A DNA stretch of 64,000 nucleotides from UBA5614 sp963667535. GTDB lineage: Bacteria > Cloacimonadota > Cloacimonadia > Cloacimonadales > Cloacimonadaceae. This document shows positions 28,180-36,887 of this stretch, piece by piece. The notes under the pieces were generated by a model, which was not told where the DNA came from, made no database searches, and was given only the letters and a program-made list of their open reading frames with translations. Numbering within the stretch: position 1 is the first letter of the stretch; every line of letters begins with the position of its first letter. The position numbers were made by a program, and so were the translations under genes. The stretch spans positions 186,001 to 250,000 of the forward strand of contig CAXXDU010000002.1 in NCBI GenBank assembly GCA_963667535.2, in the 5' to 3' direction.

Positions 28180-28205
28180 TAAGGGCAGCCAAACGGCTGC
28201 CCTTA
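28180..28205. terminator. bidirectional terminator between C25 peptidase and serA
   Basis: Perfect stem taagggcagcc / ggctgccctta with loop aaac, flanked by A-rich and T-containing sequence on the two sides. It lies between two convergent genes, 27 bp after one stop and 22 bp from the other. Confidence 0.85.
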
Positions 28206-28227
28206 TTGTCATATAGATTTATCTTAT

Positions 28228-29148
28228 TTAGTTTACTTTATACTTTACATCACCTTTTTCAAAGAAATCGATGATTTGTTTAGCTGCGGCTACGCCGGCA
28301 TTGGTATTGGCTTCTTCTGTCTGAGCACCCATTTTCTTGGGAGTGAAATAAACCTTATCAGCGAAGTTCTGTTTTAGAAAAGCTACATTATCTGACTCCA
28401 CATCTGATACATATTTGAAGCCTTTCAGTTCTGTAAAAGCTCTTACAAGGTCATCTTCATTTATGACTTCCTTGCGGGCTGTATTAATCAGAGTTGCGCC
28501 TTTTTTCATCAAACTCAGCAGACTCCAGTTAATGGATTTTTTTGTATCGGCATTAGCCGGAATGTGCAGGGAGATATAATCGCCCTTACTAAAGATGTCT
28601 TCAATTGTGGTCAGGCGCGTCACACCCGCATTAGAAAACGCTTCATCTTTAAGATAAGGGTCAAAAGCCAGGACTTTCATTCCAATGCCTTTGGCAATCT
28701 TGGCTACATAACGAGCCACCCAGCCAAATCCATACAGAGTAAGGCTTTTATCAGACAGTTCTGTGCCTGATTTGCCGTTGAACTTACCACGTGCCATGTA
28801 AATCATCATACCGATGGCAAGCTCTGCAACTGCATTCGAATTCTGACCGGGAGTATTCATAGCAACCACATTATGGGCAGTTGCACTCTTAAGGTCAATA
28901 TTGTCATATCCGGCACCTGCACGCACAACAATCTTCAGCTTTTTGGCAGCATCAAGCACTTTCTCATCAACAATATCACTACGGATAATCACAGCTTCTG
29001 CATCTGCCACAGCTTTGTAAAAGTCATTCAGGTCAGTGTAGTTTTCCAACCATTCATGCTGATATTTAGCAGCATCCAGTTCGGCTTTGATTCTTTGTAC
29101 CGCTTCAGCGGCAAAGGCTTTCTCGGTGGCGATTAAGACTTTTGGCAT
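28228..29148 (-). CDS. serA: D-3-phosphoglycerate dehydrogenase, short Lys-type
   Basis: NAD-dependent dehydrogenase for the first step of serine synthesis. 306 residues, without the C-terminal ACT domain. NAD-binding region: LYGFGWVARYVAKIAKG. Substrate and catalytic region: NTPGQNSNAVAELAIG, NTARKEVINEDDL and TPKKMGAQTEEAN. The classic catalytic histidine (TPHxGA) is lysine here, as is usual in the Bacteroidetes-type and protist type III enzymes, so this is a subfamily trait and not a defect. The start at 29148 is chosen for AAGGAG 6-7 bases upstream; an upstream in-frame start would add 29 residues unlike the family. Confidence 0.92.
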   Translation of the reverse strand: MPKVLIATEKAFAAEAVQRIKAELDAAKYQHEWLENYTDLNDFYKAVADAEAVIIRSDIVDEKVLDAAKKLKIVVRAGAGYDNIDLKSATAHNVVAMNTPGQNSNAVAELAIGMMIYMARGKFNGKSGTELSDKSLTLYGFGWVARYVAKIAKGIGMKVLAFDPYLKDEAFSNAGVTRLTTIEDIFSKGDYISLHIPANADTKKSINWSLLSLMKKGATLINTARKEVINEDDLVRAFTELKGFKYVSDVESDNVAFLKQNFADKVYFTPKKMGAQTEEANTNAGVAAAKQIIDFFEKGDVKYKVN

Positions 29149-29323
29149 AGTGTACTCCTTAGTTACTTTTTTTATAAAGCATGTTTGCCGCCCTGTGATT
29201 TCCTTGTCAATAGAATAATTGTCAGGCTGACTCATCTGAAAAAGTGCTTGCCAGAAAAATAAGAGTGGAGTTTATATGTCTTGATTGTAATAGATTATAT
29301 ATAAAAAGATAGGAGATAAAATT

Positions 29324-30106
29324 ATGCGTTACTTAATTACCTTGATTCTATTGTCTTTGAGCTTTGTCTTAACGGCTCAGGTGGGAATGAATGTAAACAC
29401 ACCGGAAGGTTCTGTAAACATGTCAATTACCGGTATGCCAACCGGACCTCAACCCGGGGCGCCTGCCAATCAGAGCACGATTGATTTGATAGTGGAAAAA
29501 CTGGAAAAGCTGGAAAAGGAAGTCCACGTCAAACTCACCAAGCTGGACCAGAAAAAAGCTGAAAAAATCCTGTCAGAAGTATATGATTTGCTAGGAACAT
29601 TACAAGGTTCTGCTCCTGCTGAACCAGTTCCTGCCTCAGCTTCTGCCTCAGCTTCTGCCTCGAGTAGCAGCAGTTCATCTTCATCCAGTTCAGGAACAGC
29701 CAATATAAACATCAATATCAGCGGTATGGAAAATCAGAATCCACCACCCAAACCTCATCACGATGAGAATGAAAACCCACAGGTACACAATAATCCTCCT
29801 CAACATCAGGATGCTGCAACACCAAAGCCAATGCCTGATTCAGATTTTTCAAATCTTATCAGTAAAATCAAAGCTGAGAGTTTTAGTGATAACCAGATGC
29901 GGGTATTGCGTACTGCTGCTAAGAACTATAACTTCTCTTGCAGTCAGATTATTCGCCTTATTGATTGCTTTACCTATTCAGATGACAAAATCACAAGCCT
30001 GAGCATTACATATCCCAAAGTAACAGACCCTAATAATAACTTCAACATTCTGGATTCTTTTACTTATTCAGGTGATAAAGAACAAGCTGAAGACATTATG
30101 AATTAG
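29324..30106 (+). CDS. exported DUF4476 protein with Ser/Ala-rich linker
   Basis: Secreted protein of 260 residues. The signal peptide is residues 1-18 (ending LTAQ). A Pro/Gly-rich stretch leads to a lysine-rich helical segment (about 50-90) likely to form a coiled coil. A low-complexity block of alternating Ala-Ser and then pure Ser follows (about 103-125). A His/Asn/Pro-rich linker comes next, then a C-terminal DUF4476 domain (about 170-260; FSNLISKIKAESFSDNQMRVL and SCSQIIRLIDCFTYSDDK). DUF4476 is a helical domain of unknown function common in Bacteroidetes. GGAGATAAAATT precedes the ATG. The Nif3-like gene follows 8 bp later. Confidence 0.85.
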   Translation: MRYLITLILLSLSFVLTAQVGMNVNTPEGSVNMSITGMPTGPQPGAPANQSTIDLIVEKLEKLEKEVHVKLTKLDQKKAEKILSEVYDLLGTLQGSAPAEPVPASASASASASSSSSSSSSSSGTANININISGMENQNPPPKPHHDENENPQVHNNPPQHQDAATPKPMPDSDFSNLISKIKAESFSDNQMRVLRTAAKNYNFSCSQIIRLIDCFTYSDDKITSLSITYPKVTDPNNNFNILDSFTYSGDKEQAEDIMN

Positions 30107-30114
30107 CCGGTGTT

Positions 30115-31200
30115 ATGCAAGTATCAGAAATTCTTGCTTTACTAAATAAGCTAGCCCCCCAGGGACTGGCTTCTTCCTGGGACAATGTCGGACTGCAGGT
30201 TGGAATACCGGATTGGGAAACAGATAAAATTTTACTTACACTGGATGTAACAACTGCCGTCATAAACTATGCGATTGAAAAAGAATTCAGTCTTATCATC
30301 AGTCATCACCCGTTTATATTTAAGCCGATAAGCTCAGTTACAAGACCTGATATTTTGGCTCTGATTGAGCATAAGATAGCTGTTATTGCCATGCATACCA
30401 ATCTCGATGTAGTTCCACAGGGAGTAAACTTTGCTTTAGCAGAAACTCTGGGGCTGAAGGTAACCGGTTACCTTAGCAGTGAAACAGGTAGCAATTGGTA
30501 TCACGGTTCTGTAACAGTGCCACCTCTTTATCTGGACAAGCTGTCAGCCGCAATCCACGCAGCTGGAGCCGGCAGGATAGGCTATTATGACAATTGCTCA
30601 ACCCGTCATGATGTAGCCGGTACATTTAGGGCTGTCACTGGTAGCAGCCCTTTCACTGGAAAGCAGGGAGAACTGGAAAAGGTTGATGAAATTGAGCTAG
30701 AGTTTATGGTAGATAGTTTTAACCTAAACGCAGTCAAAAAAGCAATAACCTTGAATCATCCATATGAAACCCCGGCGGTGTATTTCGTTGCCGTGGAAAA
30801 TGATAACCCCGCATATGGTCTGGGTTTGATTGGAGAGCTTGAGCAAAGCATAACACTTTCTGATTTTACAGAACTGACTAAAATCAACCTCAATGCACCT
30901 TTTGTTCAGCTTTGGAAGGCAGGAAAAGATTTGTCTACACCCGTTAAGAAAGTAGCAATCTGCGGTGGTGCGGGCGGTAGCCTTATTAATAAAGCAGCAA
31001 GCGTAGCTGATGTTTTCGTAACTGGAGATATAAACTACCATGCCATGCTGGAAAGCAGAATCCCATTGATTAATGCAGGTCACTTCTATACTGAAAGCCC
31101 TGTTTTGACCAAACTCGGTGTCTTGTTAAATAAAGAAAATATACCAACAGCGATTTTCCCGCAGGAATTGCACGAAGTAAATCAGAATATACTGTTATAA
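30115..31200 (+). CDS. Nif3-like dinuclear metal-centre protein (YbgI/YqfO family)
   Basis: Conserved protein of the DUF34/NIF3 family, often annotated as GTP cyclohydrolase 1 type 2; its physiological role is still debated. 361 residues, matching the long form with an inserted CutA/PII-like domain (about 125-225: NWYHGSVTVPP, GRIGYYDNCS, YETPAVYFV). Metal ligands are visible: LIISHHPFIF near 60-70, AMHTNLD near 93-99, and the C-terminal NAGHFYTESP near 318. SSWDNVGLQVG near 20-30 is the family N-terminal motif. It overlaps the end of the convergent subtilase by 6 bp. Confidence 0.93.
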   Translation: MQVSEILALLNKLAPQGLASSWDNVGLQVGIPDWETDKILLTLDVTTAVINYAIEKEFSLIISHHPFIFKPISSVTRPDILALIEHKIAVIAMHTNLDVVPQGVNFALAETLGLKVTGYLSSETGSNWYHGSVTVPPLYLDKLSAAIHAAGAGRIGYYDNCSTRHDVAGTFRAVTGSSPFTGKQGELEKVDEIELEFMVDSFNLNAVKKAITLNHPYETPAVYFVAVENDNPAYGLGLIGELEQSITLSDFTELTKINLNAPFVQLWKAGKDLSTPVKKVAICGGAGGSLINKAASVADVFVTGDINYHAMLESRIPLINAGHFYTESPVLTKLGVLLNKENIPTAIFPQELHEVNQNILL

Positions 31201-33855
31201 ACCACTTGTTTTGGCTATAACCCGATAAAACTTCTGAGGATATGTCTCCGGAGCTTCCCAGGAAGTCTCTGCAACTGTTGTTTCCAATGTGAAACCACTA
31301 TACGGATTTTCTGAGGATTCTATTCTATAACTTAGTGCATTGGGTACAGCATCCCAGCTAAGAGAAACTGTATCAGAAACATATTCTATTGTAACCTCGG
31401 GAGTGCACAGCATCAAATTTCCAGAAGCACCAAAATCATGCATTATCCTCACTATCAGGCTATCTCTTGTACTTGGCGAAGCTGAATCATTCAATTCAGC
31501 TAAGGTGTAAGAAAACACGAATGATTTCTGATCATAACTTCCATAATTCTGAATCGCCACATTACCATAACCTGATTCGATAAAAGCAACTCCTCCACTT
31601 GATGCCGGAGTGTATTTATCAATTGAATTTAGCTTTGTTTGAGCAGTTGACGTAAAAGACAGTCCGTTCGTAAGAGCTAAAGGCTGTCCTGCCAGACCAT
31701 TGATAGTGTTGGAAGAGCCGTCTGAAGCAGTGGATATGCCCAGCAATGGCCAAAGCGTTTGAGCACCGGATAAGCCGTCTCCTACATCGGGCAGATAAAA
31801 TCCTATGTCAAAACCAACGGCGTCATTACCTTCAATATATAGCCTGCCGCCTTCCATCAGATAGTCTTTTACCGCCTGAACCATGCTGACTTTATCAAAT
31901 CTTGTAACGTTATTACCACTGGTGCTTACCATTCCAAAGCTGAGAAAAACTGCAGAATATCCATGAAATGAAGCTGGAAAGACCTTATCATAAAATACTG
32001 AATATCCATGACTTGTCAAAGTATCCCGAATTTTTCTACCGCTATAGCCTGCTTCTGCTCTGCCTTCCCAGATAAAGATTCCACCTCCGTTAATCAGGAC
32101 AGAAAAGCTCTGCAAAGAATCTATTGCTACCGGCAAATCTGCTGTCATATTCAGCGTAAAAGTAGCATTATGAGTTGTCGCGTAATTAGAAACCCTGCAC
32201 TGAAAAGCATTGGAAAGTATGGAATATCCGTCTGATACTACGGTGCCGATGGCTGTATCATTCAAAATAGTTATCGTTGTATCAGTTGTAGAAAGCGTAA
32301 AAGTAACGTTATTGGAGCTTACGCCATGCGTATAGTTCCTGATTTTAAGATTGAGCGAAAACTCCTCTCCTCTTTCTATGGCATTATTGGCGTTGGCATC
32401 ACTGGACTGCAATGCTTCAAACACAATTAATCGTAGCTCCTGGTGTACCAGTGGATTAACCTGGCTCAAAGCCTGATAAGCATTGATCCGGCCATCACCT
32501 ATTTTGTTTAAATATGTGGGATTACTTGCATCGATATTATCACAAGTTGCAATTAATTGGTTTACAACCTGGTCATTGGACCAGTCATGATGTGCTGATT
32601 TGATCAAACCCGATAACCCGGTAGCAATTGGTGACACATACGATGTGAAACCAGTTCTTTCAATCAGAGTATCAGACATGGTAGTAGTCCATAAATGCTG
32701 AGACGGAGCAGAAACATCCACGAATGAACCATAACTTGTTCCGGCAATGTGTACTCCGGCATTACTCACAGAACCAACAGCCACTACTTTGGGATAAGCA
32801 GCGGGAAATAATGGTTCACGGAAATTACTATTACCGGCAGCAGCACAGATAATGCTTCCTCTTCCATAAGCATTAGCGATAACATCTTCATTTGCCTGTG
32901 ACCATGATTTGATTCCACCCCATGAACAATTGATAACGTCAGCACCATTCTCAGAAGCATACACAATTCCTCTATAGCCGTTAGTAACTTCACCACCATA
33001 ACCCATTGAGAGGGGCATTAGTTTTACATTCCAGGGTATGCTGGCAACTCCGGTTGCATTATTAGTCCTGGCATTGGCAATTCCTGCCGTATTTGTACCA
33101 TGCCCACCGCCATCTGTCGGGTCATTACGCTGTCCATGCGAAGAATTAGCTTCAAAATCCCACCCGATTAAATCATCTATATATCCATTATGGTCATCAT
33201 CAACGCCATTTACATCTCCCGGATCCCAAACCCAGGCAGAGCCATTGTAATATACCGTTGTCCCATCATGATCAGCATCTTCTCCCGGGTTATTCCAGAT
33301 GTTATCTATTAAATCGGGATGTGTCCATTTGACTCCGGTATCCACATGCCCGAGGACAACTCCGATCGTATCATTTTCACCTTTGAAGATATCCCAGGCA
33401 CTCGGGGCTTGCATCGTTGTCAGATATGTGCTGAGAGCATATTTCGTATCATCGGGTGTTGCCAGTGGTTCATCAATAAAAGCCGGCTCAGCATACTCCA
33501 GATACTTATATTGCATCAGCATCACTGCCACTGCATAGGGACTGACGTTCTTTTTATAATCTATCAGGTAGATTAGTGATAAATCAGGCAGGTCTGCTCT
33601 GAATTTCTTTGGATTGGGATGAAAACGTGAATCTATCCCGGTAATATCTATTTGGGAAAGAGCTCTGTCCAAATCGGATAGACCAAAGCCAGCCCTGTGA
33701 TAATTCTGCACCTGAGCTTTGTATTCCGGTTTAAATTTAACAACAATCCTATTGGGTTCATAATTGGTAATCTTATCCTGAATCTCCATTGAAAACAATA
33801 GACTTCCGAGTAGGAGTAATAACGTCAGAGACAACAAATGTTTGCTTTCTTTCAT
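31195..33855 (-). CDS. secreted S8 subtilisin-like serine peptidase
   Basis: Exported protease of 886 residues. The signal peptide is residues 1-22. An N-terminal propeptide (about 30-120; EPNRIVVKFKPEY) precedes the S8 domain (about 130-470). Catalytic residues are readable: Asp in GHVDTGVKWTHPDL near 170, His in GGGHGTNTAGIA near 250, the oxyanion Asn in AAAGNSN near 340, and Ser in FTSYVSPIATG near 405. The usual GTSMA-P around serine is F-T-S-Y-V-S-P, a mild variation. A long beta-rich C-terminal region ends in an Fn3-like domain (FYRVIAKTSGL), similar in style to the end of the lamin-tail protein. AAGGAGATAGG precedes the ATG. It probably degrades proteins outside the cell. Confidence 0.9.
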   Translation of the reverse strand: MKESKHLLSLTLLLLLGSLLFSMEIQDKITNYEPNRIVVKFKPEYKAQVQNYHRAGFGLSDLDRALSQIDITGIDSRFHPNPKKFRADLPDLSLIYLIDYKKNVSPYAVAVMLMQYKYLEYAEPAFIDEPLATPDDTKYALSTYLTTMQAPSAWDIFKGENDTIGVVLGHVDTGVKWTHPDLIDNIWNNPGEDADHDGTTVYYNGSAWVWDPGDVNGVDDDHNGYIDDLIGWDFEANSSHGQRNDPTDGGGHGTNTAGIANARTNNATGVASIPWNVKLMPLSMGYGGEVTNGYRGIVYASENGADVINCSWGGIKSWSQANEDVIANAYGRGSIICAAAGNSNFREPLFPAAYPKVVAVGSVSNAGVHIAGTSYGSFVDVSAPSQHLWTTTMSDTLIERTGFTSYVSPIATGLSGLIKSAHHDWSNDQVVNQLIATCDNIDASNPTYLNKIGDGRINAYQALSQVNPLVHQELRLIVFEALQSSDANANNAIERGEEFSLNLKIRNYTHGVSSNNVTFTLSTTDTTITILNDTAIGTVVSDGYSILSNAFQCRVSNYATTHNATFTLNMTADLPVAIDSLQSFSVLINGGGIFIWEGRAEAGYSGRKIRDTLTSHGYSVFYDKVFPASFHGYSAVFLSFGMVSTSGNNVTRFDKVSMVQAVKDYLMEGGRLYIEGNDAVGFDIGFYLPDVGDGLSGAQTLWPLLGISTASDGSSNTINGLAGQPLALTNGLSFTSTAQTKLNSIDKYTPASSGGVAFIESGYGNVAIQNYGSYDQKSFVFSYTLAELNDSASPSTRDSLIVRIMHDFGASGNLMLCTPEVTIEYVSDTVSLSWDAVPNALSYRIESSENPYSGFTLETTVAETSWEAPETYPQKFYRVIAKTSGL

Positions 33856-34045
33856 CCTATCTCCTTTATCTGTATGCCTATAATATAAGCAGTTTATCGT
33901 ATTGTTGCAACTATAACCATGGTCATCCAGAGCCTTTTGAAAGACGATTCAATATCTGATTACATGATAAATCACCTGATGAAATGATGTCAATAGAAGT
34001 CTGAATTTGTTATTCAATCATTAACATACGAAAATACATTGGACT

Positions 34046-34170
34046 TGTAGCATAAGCATCTTGCTTGTTTGTTTTGGCAACCATCTTGGTTGCCGTTATT
34101 TTCATTCGATTCATTTTGTCCTAATGGCAAGATGCCATCAGTAACGAACAACCAGGATGGTTATGCTACA
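34046..34170. repeat. 30-bp inverted repeat pair with internal hairpins
   Basis: The reverse complement of 34046-34075 matches 34141-34170 at about 24 of 30 positions; the outer 10 bases (tgtagcataa / ttatgctaca) are perfect. Inside are ggcaacc-atctt-ggttgcc near 34077-34095 and atggca-aga-tgccat near 34124-34138, and 34056-34064 (gcatcttgc) pairs perfectly with 34127-34135. All units share an aagatg/catctt core, suggesting one short unit copied and inverted several times. This may be a cruciform-forming or RNA-structured repeat; function unknown. Confidence 0.6.
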
Positions 34171-34365
34171 GCCATTTTCAAATCCACTTAAATTGCCCTT
34201 AAATTGTGCATGGTAGCTGTATGGTAGACCCCTGGACTTTCCTTAGTCTGATAACTAAGGAACCCGGCAGAAACGAGTATACTGCTGGCAAGCACTCAAA
34301 AAGGCAATATAGGTTTACCGCTTATTGCTTTCTTGTTTATTAAATAATCCTAAAGAGATTGTACA

Positions 34366-34416
34366 GAGATACTAGGGTCATCTAAGGGTCGGACCCTTAG
34401 ATGACCCTAGCATCTC
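34366..34416. repeat. 51-bp near-perfect palindrome
   Basis: Arms ctagggtcatctaagggtc (34372-34390) and its exact complement (34392-34410) flank a single central G. Five further base pairs extend the stem beyond one mismatch, to 34366 and 34416. No T-run follows on either strand, so it is not a typical terminator. Each arm itself contains two agggtc units, so the repeat may have grown from a shorter one. A cruciform this long is normally a target of SbcCD in vivo, and an sbcCD pair is encoded 15 kb away. Confidence 0.75.
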
Positions 34417-34459
34417 CCTTTAATCTCCCGCAGATTGTATAAGACACATAAGAGAGAGT

Positions 34460-34770
34460 AAAATAGTGAAAAGGTGGAAACTGTGAAACGGAGGAAGGGT
34501 GTAAATACACTCGCTTCTATTGTATCTCAACAGACGAGGCGTCTGTTACTACAAGTAATCTCCAGGAAATCGTAAGTGCTTATAAGTGAATATCCTCTGA
34601 GTAGATACTTACTAAAAGTAGTAAGTATCTCGGCAGTATCTACTAAGATAGTAGTAAGACTGATTACCTGGAGGATAGTGAGATATGTGTTGTAGTTCTG
34701 CCTTCAGACAGAGCTACTTCACCGTTCCACCGTTTCATTGTTACTCCTTTCCACTGTTCCACTCACGAAC
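34460..34770. repeat. nested imperfect inverted repeats, about 310 bp
   Basis: The outer arms, about 34463-34494 (gtggaaactgtgaaacgg type) and 34721-34763 read in reverse complement (gtggaacagtggaaagg, atgaaacggtggaac), are related. Internal elements are acagacg-agg-cgtctgt (34530-34546, perfect 7-bp stem), ctccagg/cctggag (near 34561 and 34668), and an 11-bp perfect stem agatacttact / agtaagtatct (34603-34613, 34620-34630). It could be transcribed as one long folded RNA or be a decayed non-coding mobile element. No protein is encoded. Confidence 0.5.
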
Positions 34771-34814
34771 TAAATTCCTTGACTGAAAGCACATTATAAC
34801 GAAGTTATCAAAAC

Positions 34815-36038
34815 ATGGATTTTGAAAAGTTTCTGACCGACCCTGAGAGCTTTGGAGATGACATCCGCAAGATGATTCACAAGGCTTTGCTGGGTGCTGT
34901 TAAGGGTGAATTCTCTGTCCATAAAGACTATCCTGTCTATTGCACCAAACAGAAATACCGTCAGACAACTATGACCGATGGATTGCCTATCCTGATTCCC
35001 CATATCCCCGATGTAATCTTGAGTTATGCAGGTATTGAAGACAAGACTATCACGCATGATGACCTGCTGATTCTGGATTTGGAGACAACGGGATTACGCA
35101 GAGGCGGTGGCATGATTGCTTTCATGATAGGCATCGGCTATTACGAAAATGACAACTACATTGTGGAACAATACTTCCTGCCGGAACCTGATGCGGAAAT
35201 CAATGCTTTTGACCTGATTCTGCCTCATCTGGAGAAGAAAGCAGTGCTGGTCACCTTTAATGGCAAGACGTTTGACCTGCCGGTATTGGAAAGCAGATTT
35301 CTGCATAACCAACTCTGGATTGACCTGCGCAGTAAATCGCATATAGACCTGCTACACCTCGCCAGACGCCTGTGGAAAAGGAAAGTGCCGTCCTGTGCGC
35401 TTGAGACGCTGGAATACTACATTTTGGGACATATCAGGGATAAAGAACTGGATATCGAAGGCAGCGTTATTCCGCAGACATATTTCCAATTCCTGATTAA
35501 TGGTGACCCTGAACTTCTGAAGCGGATATTTATCCATAATCAGACAGACGTTTTGCATACTGCCGCGCTGCTTGCCATGATTTGTGAACAGATAGATTTT
35601 CCCTTGCCTCTGGACAGAGACATCCGCATCGACTATCACGCTGTGGGTAAGCTCTACCAATCACAGGGCCAAAAAGACGAAGCGAAGCTAATCCTGACCG
35701 CTTTGGCAGACGAGAACTATATCACTCCTGAGCTTGTTTATGACCTTGGTCTCATGCATAAGAAGGATAAAAACTGGTCAGAAGCGGAGCAATTCTTTCG
35801 TCAGGGAACAGACCTTGTGCATCATCCCAGTATGCTGGAACTCTGCCTGATTCTTGAGCAGAAAAACAAAGACTTTGAATCTGCCCTGCTCATAGCAGAA
35901 GCTCTGTCATTCAATTTACTCGCAGACCCGTATGGCAATGAGAAGAAATTGATAGATTTGGAAAAGAGAATAGCCAGATTGAAAGATAAAATGAGTAAAC
36001 CACGAAAGAAACAGAAGAAATTGAAAATTGAGAATTGA
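34815..36038 (+). CDS. YprB-type RNase H-like 3'-5' exonuclease with TPR tail
   Basis: Predicted nuclease of 407 residues. The RNase H-like (DEDD) domain spans about 80-265. DLETTG near 86 carries the first acidic residues, LVTFNGKTFDLPVLESRF near 152 the second, and NQTDVLHTAALLA near 240 the last aspartate. The C-terminal 130 residues are helical and TPR-like (VYDLGLMHKKDKNWSEAEQFFRQG). The YprB family is widespread but poorly characterised. The gene has no clear ribosome-binding site and follows the repeat-rich gap. Its last codons are part of a short direct repeat (gaaaattgagaatt, twice, about 36022-36050) that reaches into the leader of rph. Confidence 0.85.
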   Translation: MDFEKFLTDPESFGDDIRKMIHKALLGAVKGEFSVHKDYPVYCTKQKYRQTTMTDGLPILIPHIPDVILSYAGIEDKTITHDDLLILDLETTGLRRGGGMIAFMIGIGYYENDNYIVEQYFLPEPDAEINAFDLILPHLEKKAVLVTFNGKTFDLPVLESRFLHNQLWIDLRSKSHIDLLHLARRLWKRKVPSCALETLEYYILGHIRDKELDIEGSVIPQTYFQFLINGDPELLKRIFIHNQTDVLHTAALLAMICEQIDFPLPLDRDIRIDYHAVGKLYQSQGQKDEAKLILTALADENYITPELVYDLGLMHKKDKNWSEAEQFFRQGTDLVHHPSMLELCLILEQKNKDFESALLIAEALSFNLLADPYGNEKKLIDLEKRIARLKDKMSKPRKKQKKLKIEN

Positions 36039-36106
36039 AAATTGAGAATGAACTTAAACCCTGCGACTCCGTGTCTCTAAATAGCAAAAAACAGGAGAAT
36101 GTTATA

Positions 36107-36790
36107 ATGCGCAAAGTAACAATCACACGTAACTATATGCACTATGCAGAGGGCAGTTGCCTTATTGCTTTCGGCAATACAAAGGTAATCTGCACAGCCT
36201 CTGTGGAAAAGAAAGTTCCGCCACATATTGATGAGACCAAGGCAGGCTGGCTGACGGCAGAATATGCTATGCTGCCACGCAGTACAAATACCCGCAACAG
36301 AAGAGACGGCATAGGTAAAGTAAACAGCCGTGGCATAGAGATTCAGCGCTTAATCGGGCGTAGTCTCAGGCAGGCAGTTGATTTAACTAAGATGCCGGGT
36401 TATACCATCACTATCGACTGCGATGTCCTGCAAGCGGATGGCGGAACCAGAACAGCTTCTACTACAGGCGGGTGCATTGCTTTGTATGATGCCATCCAGA
36501 CTATGCTAAAGAAAAACATGATTACAGAATCGCCCTTTAAGCAATGGATAGCTGCTATCAGTGTGGGAATAGTTGATGGCAAGCCTGAAGTTGATTTGGA
36601 TTATGTTAAAGATTCAAATGCAGAAGTTGATATGAATGTTGTCATGACAGAACGCGGTGAGTTTGTGGAAATTCAGGGCACCGGAGAGCAAGGTTCATTT
36701 ACTCAGAAGCAATTGAATACACTTATCTCATTATCAAAGAAAGCAATAGCAAAGCTGATTACGAAACAGAAATTAGCAGTCGGATGTTGA
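36107..36790 (+). CDS. rph: ribonuclease PH, short N-terminus
   Basis: Phosphorolytic 3'-5' exoribonuclease that trims tRNA 3' ends. 227 residues from the ATG at 36107, which has AGGAG 9 bases upstream. Family motifs: HYAEGSCLIAFGNTKVICTASVE, GWLTAEYAMLPRSTNTRNRRD, GRSLRQAVDL, TITIDCDVLQADGGTRTASTTG, and near the C-terminus DLDYVKDSNAEVDMNVVMTERG and EIQGTGEQGSFT. The usual first ten residues (M-R-x-DGR-x4-LRP) are missing: the protein opens directly at MRKVTITRNY. The longer frame from 36035 does not restore them. All phosphorolytic-site motifs further on are intact, so activity is likely. Confidence 0.93.
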   Translation: MRKVTITRNYMHYAEGSCLIAFGNTKVICTASVEKKVPPHIDETKAGWLTAEYAMLPRSTNTRNRRDGIGKVNSRGIEIQRLIGRSLRQAVDLTKMPGYTITIDCDVLQADGGTRTASTTGGCIALYDAIQTMLKKNMITESPFKQWIAAISVGIVDGKPEVDLDYVKDSNAEVDMNVVMTERGEFVEIQGTGEQGSFTQKQLNTLISLSKKAIAKLITKQKLAVGC

Positions 36791-36887
36791 ATAGTAGAGT
36801 AGGTTTCCAAACCTGCTCAAGATACCCGCATTCGCAGGTATGACACCTTTCCTCTTCATCACGTTTGAACAGCATCGGAATGCTATT

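Larger units (their letters stand above)
33856..34814. other. 959-bp non-coding region filled with inverted repeats
   Basis: Between the divergent subtilase and YprB-type genes. No convincing gene was seen on either strand. It contains, in order: an 80%-identical 30-bp inverted repeat pair (34046-34075 / 34141-34170) with inner hairpins; a copy of the 17-base core also found near 16.2 kb (34186-34202); an 8-bp hairpin (34239-34262); a near-perfect 51-bp palindrome (34366-34416); and a nested set of repeats from about 34460 to 34770. Selected elements are listed separately. The density of structure is unlike the other gaps of the window. Confidence 0.7.

Noticed and set aside
28228..29148. SerA active-site histidine replaced by lysine, as a possible inactive enzyme
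   Set aside because: The TPKKMGAQT and NTARKEVINE forms are the normal pattern of the short Bacteroidetes-type and type III enzymes.
31195..33855. Subtilase considered inactive because the GTSMAxP motif is altered
   Set aside because: Asp, His, oxyanion Asn and the serine (TSYVSP) are all still in order, so activity cannot be excluded.
34366..34416. Palindrome as a bidirectional terminator
   Set aside because: No T-run on either side, and it is hundreds of bases from the nearest stop codons.
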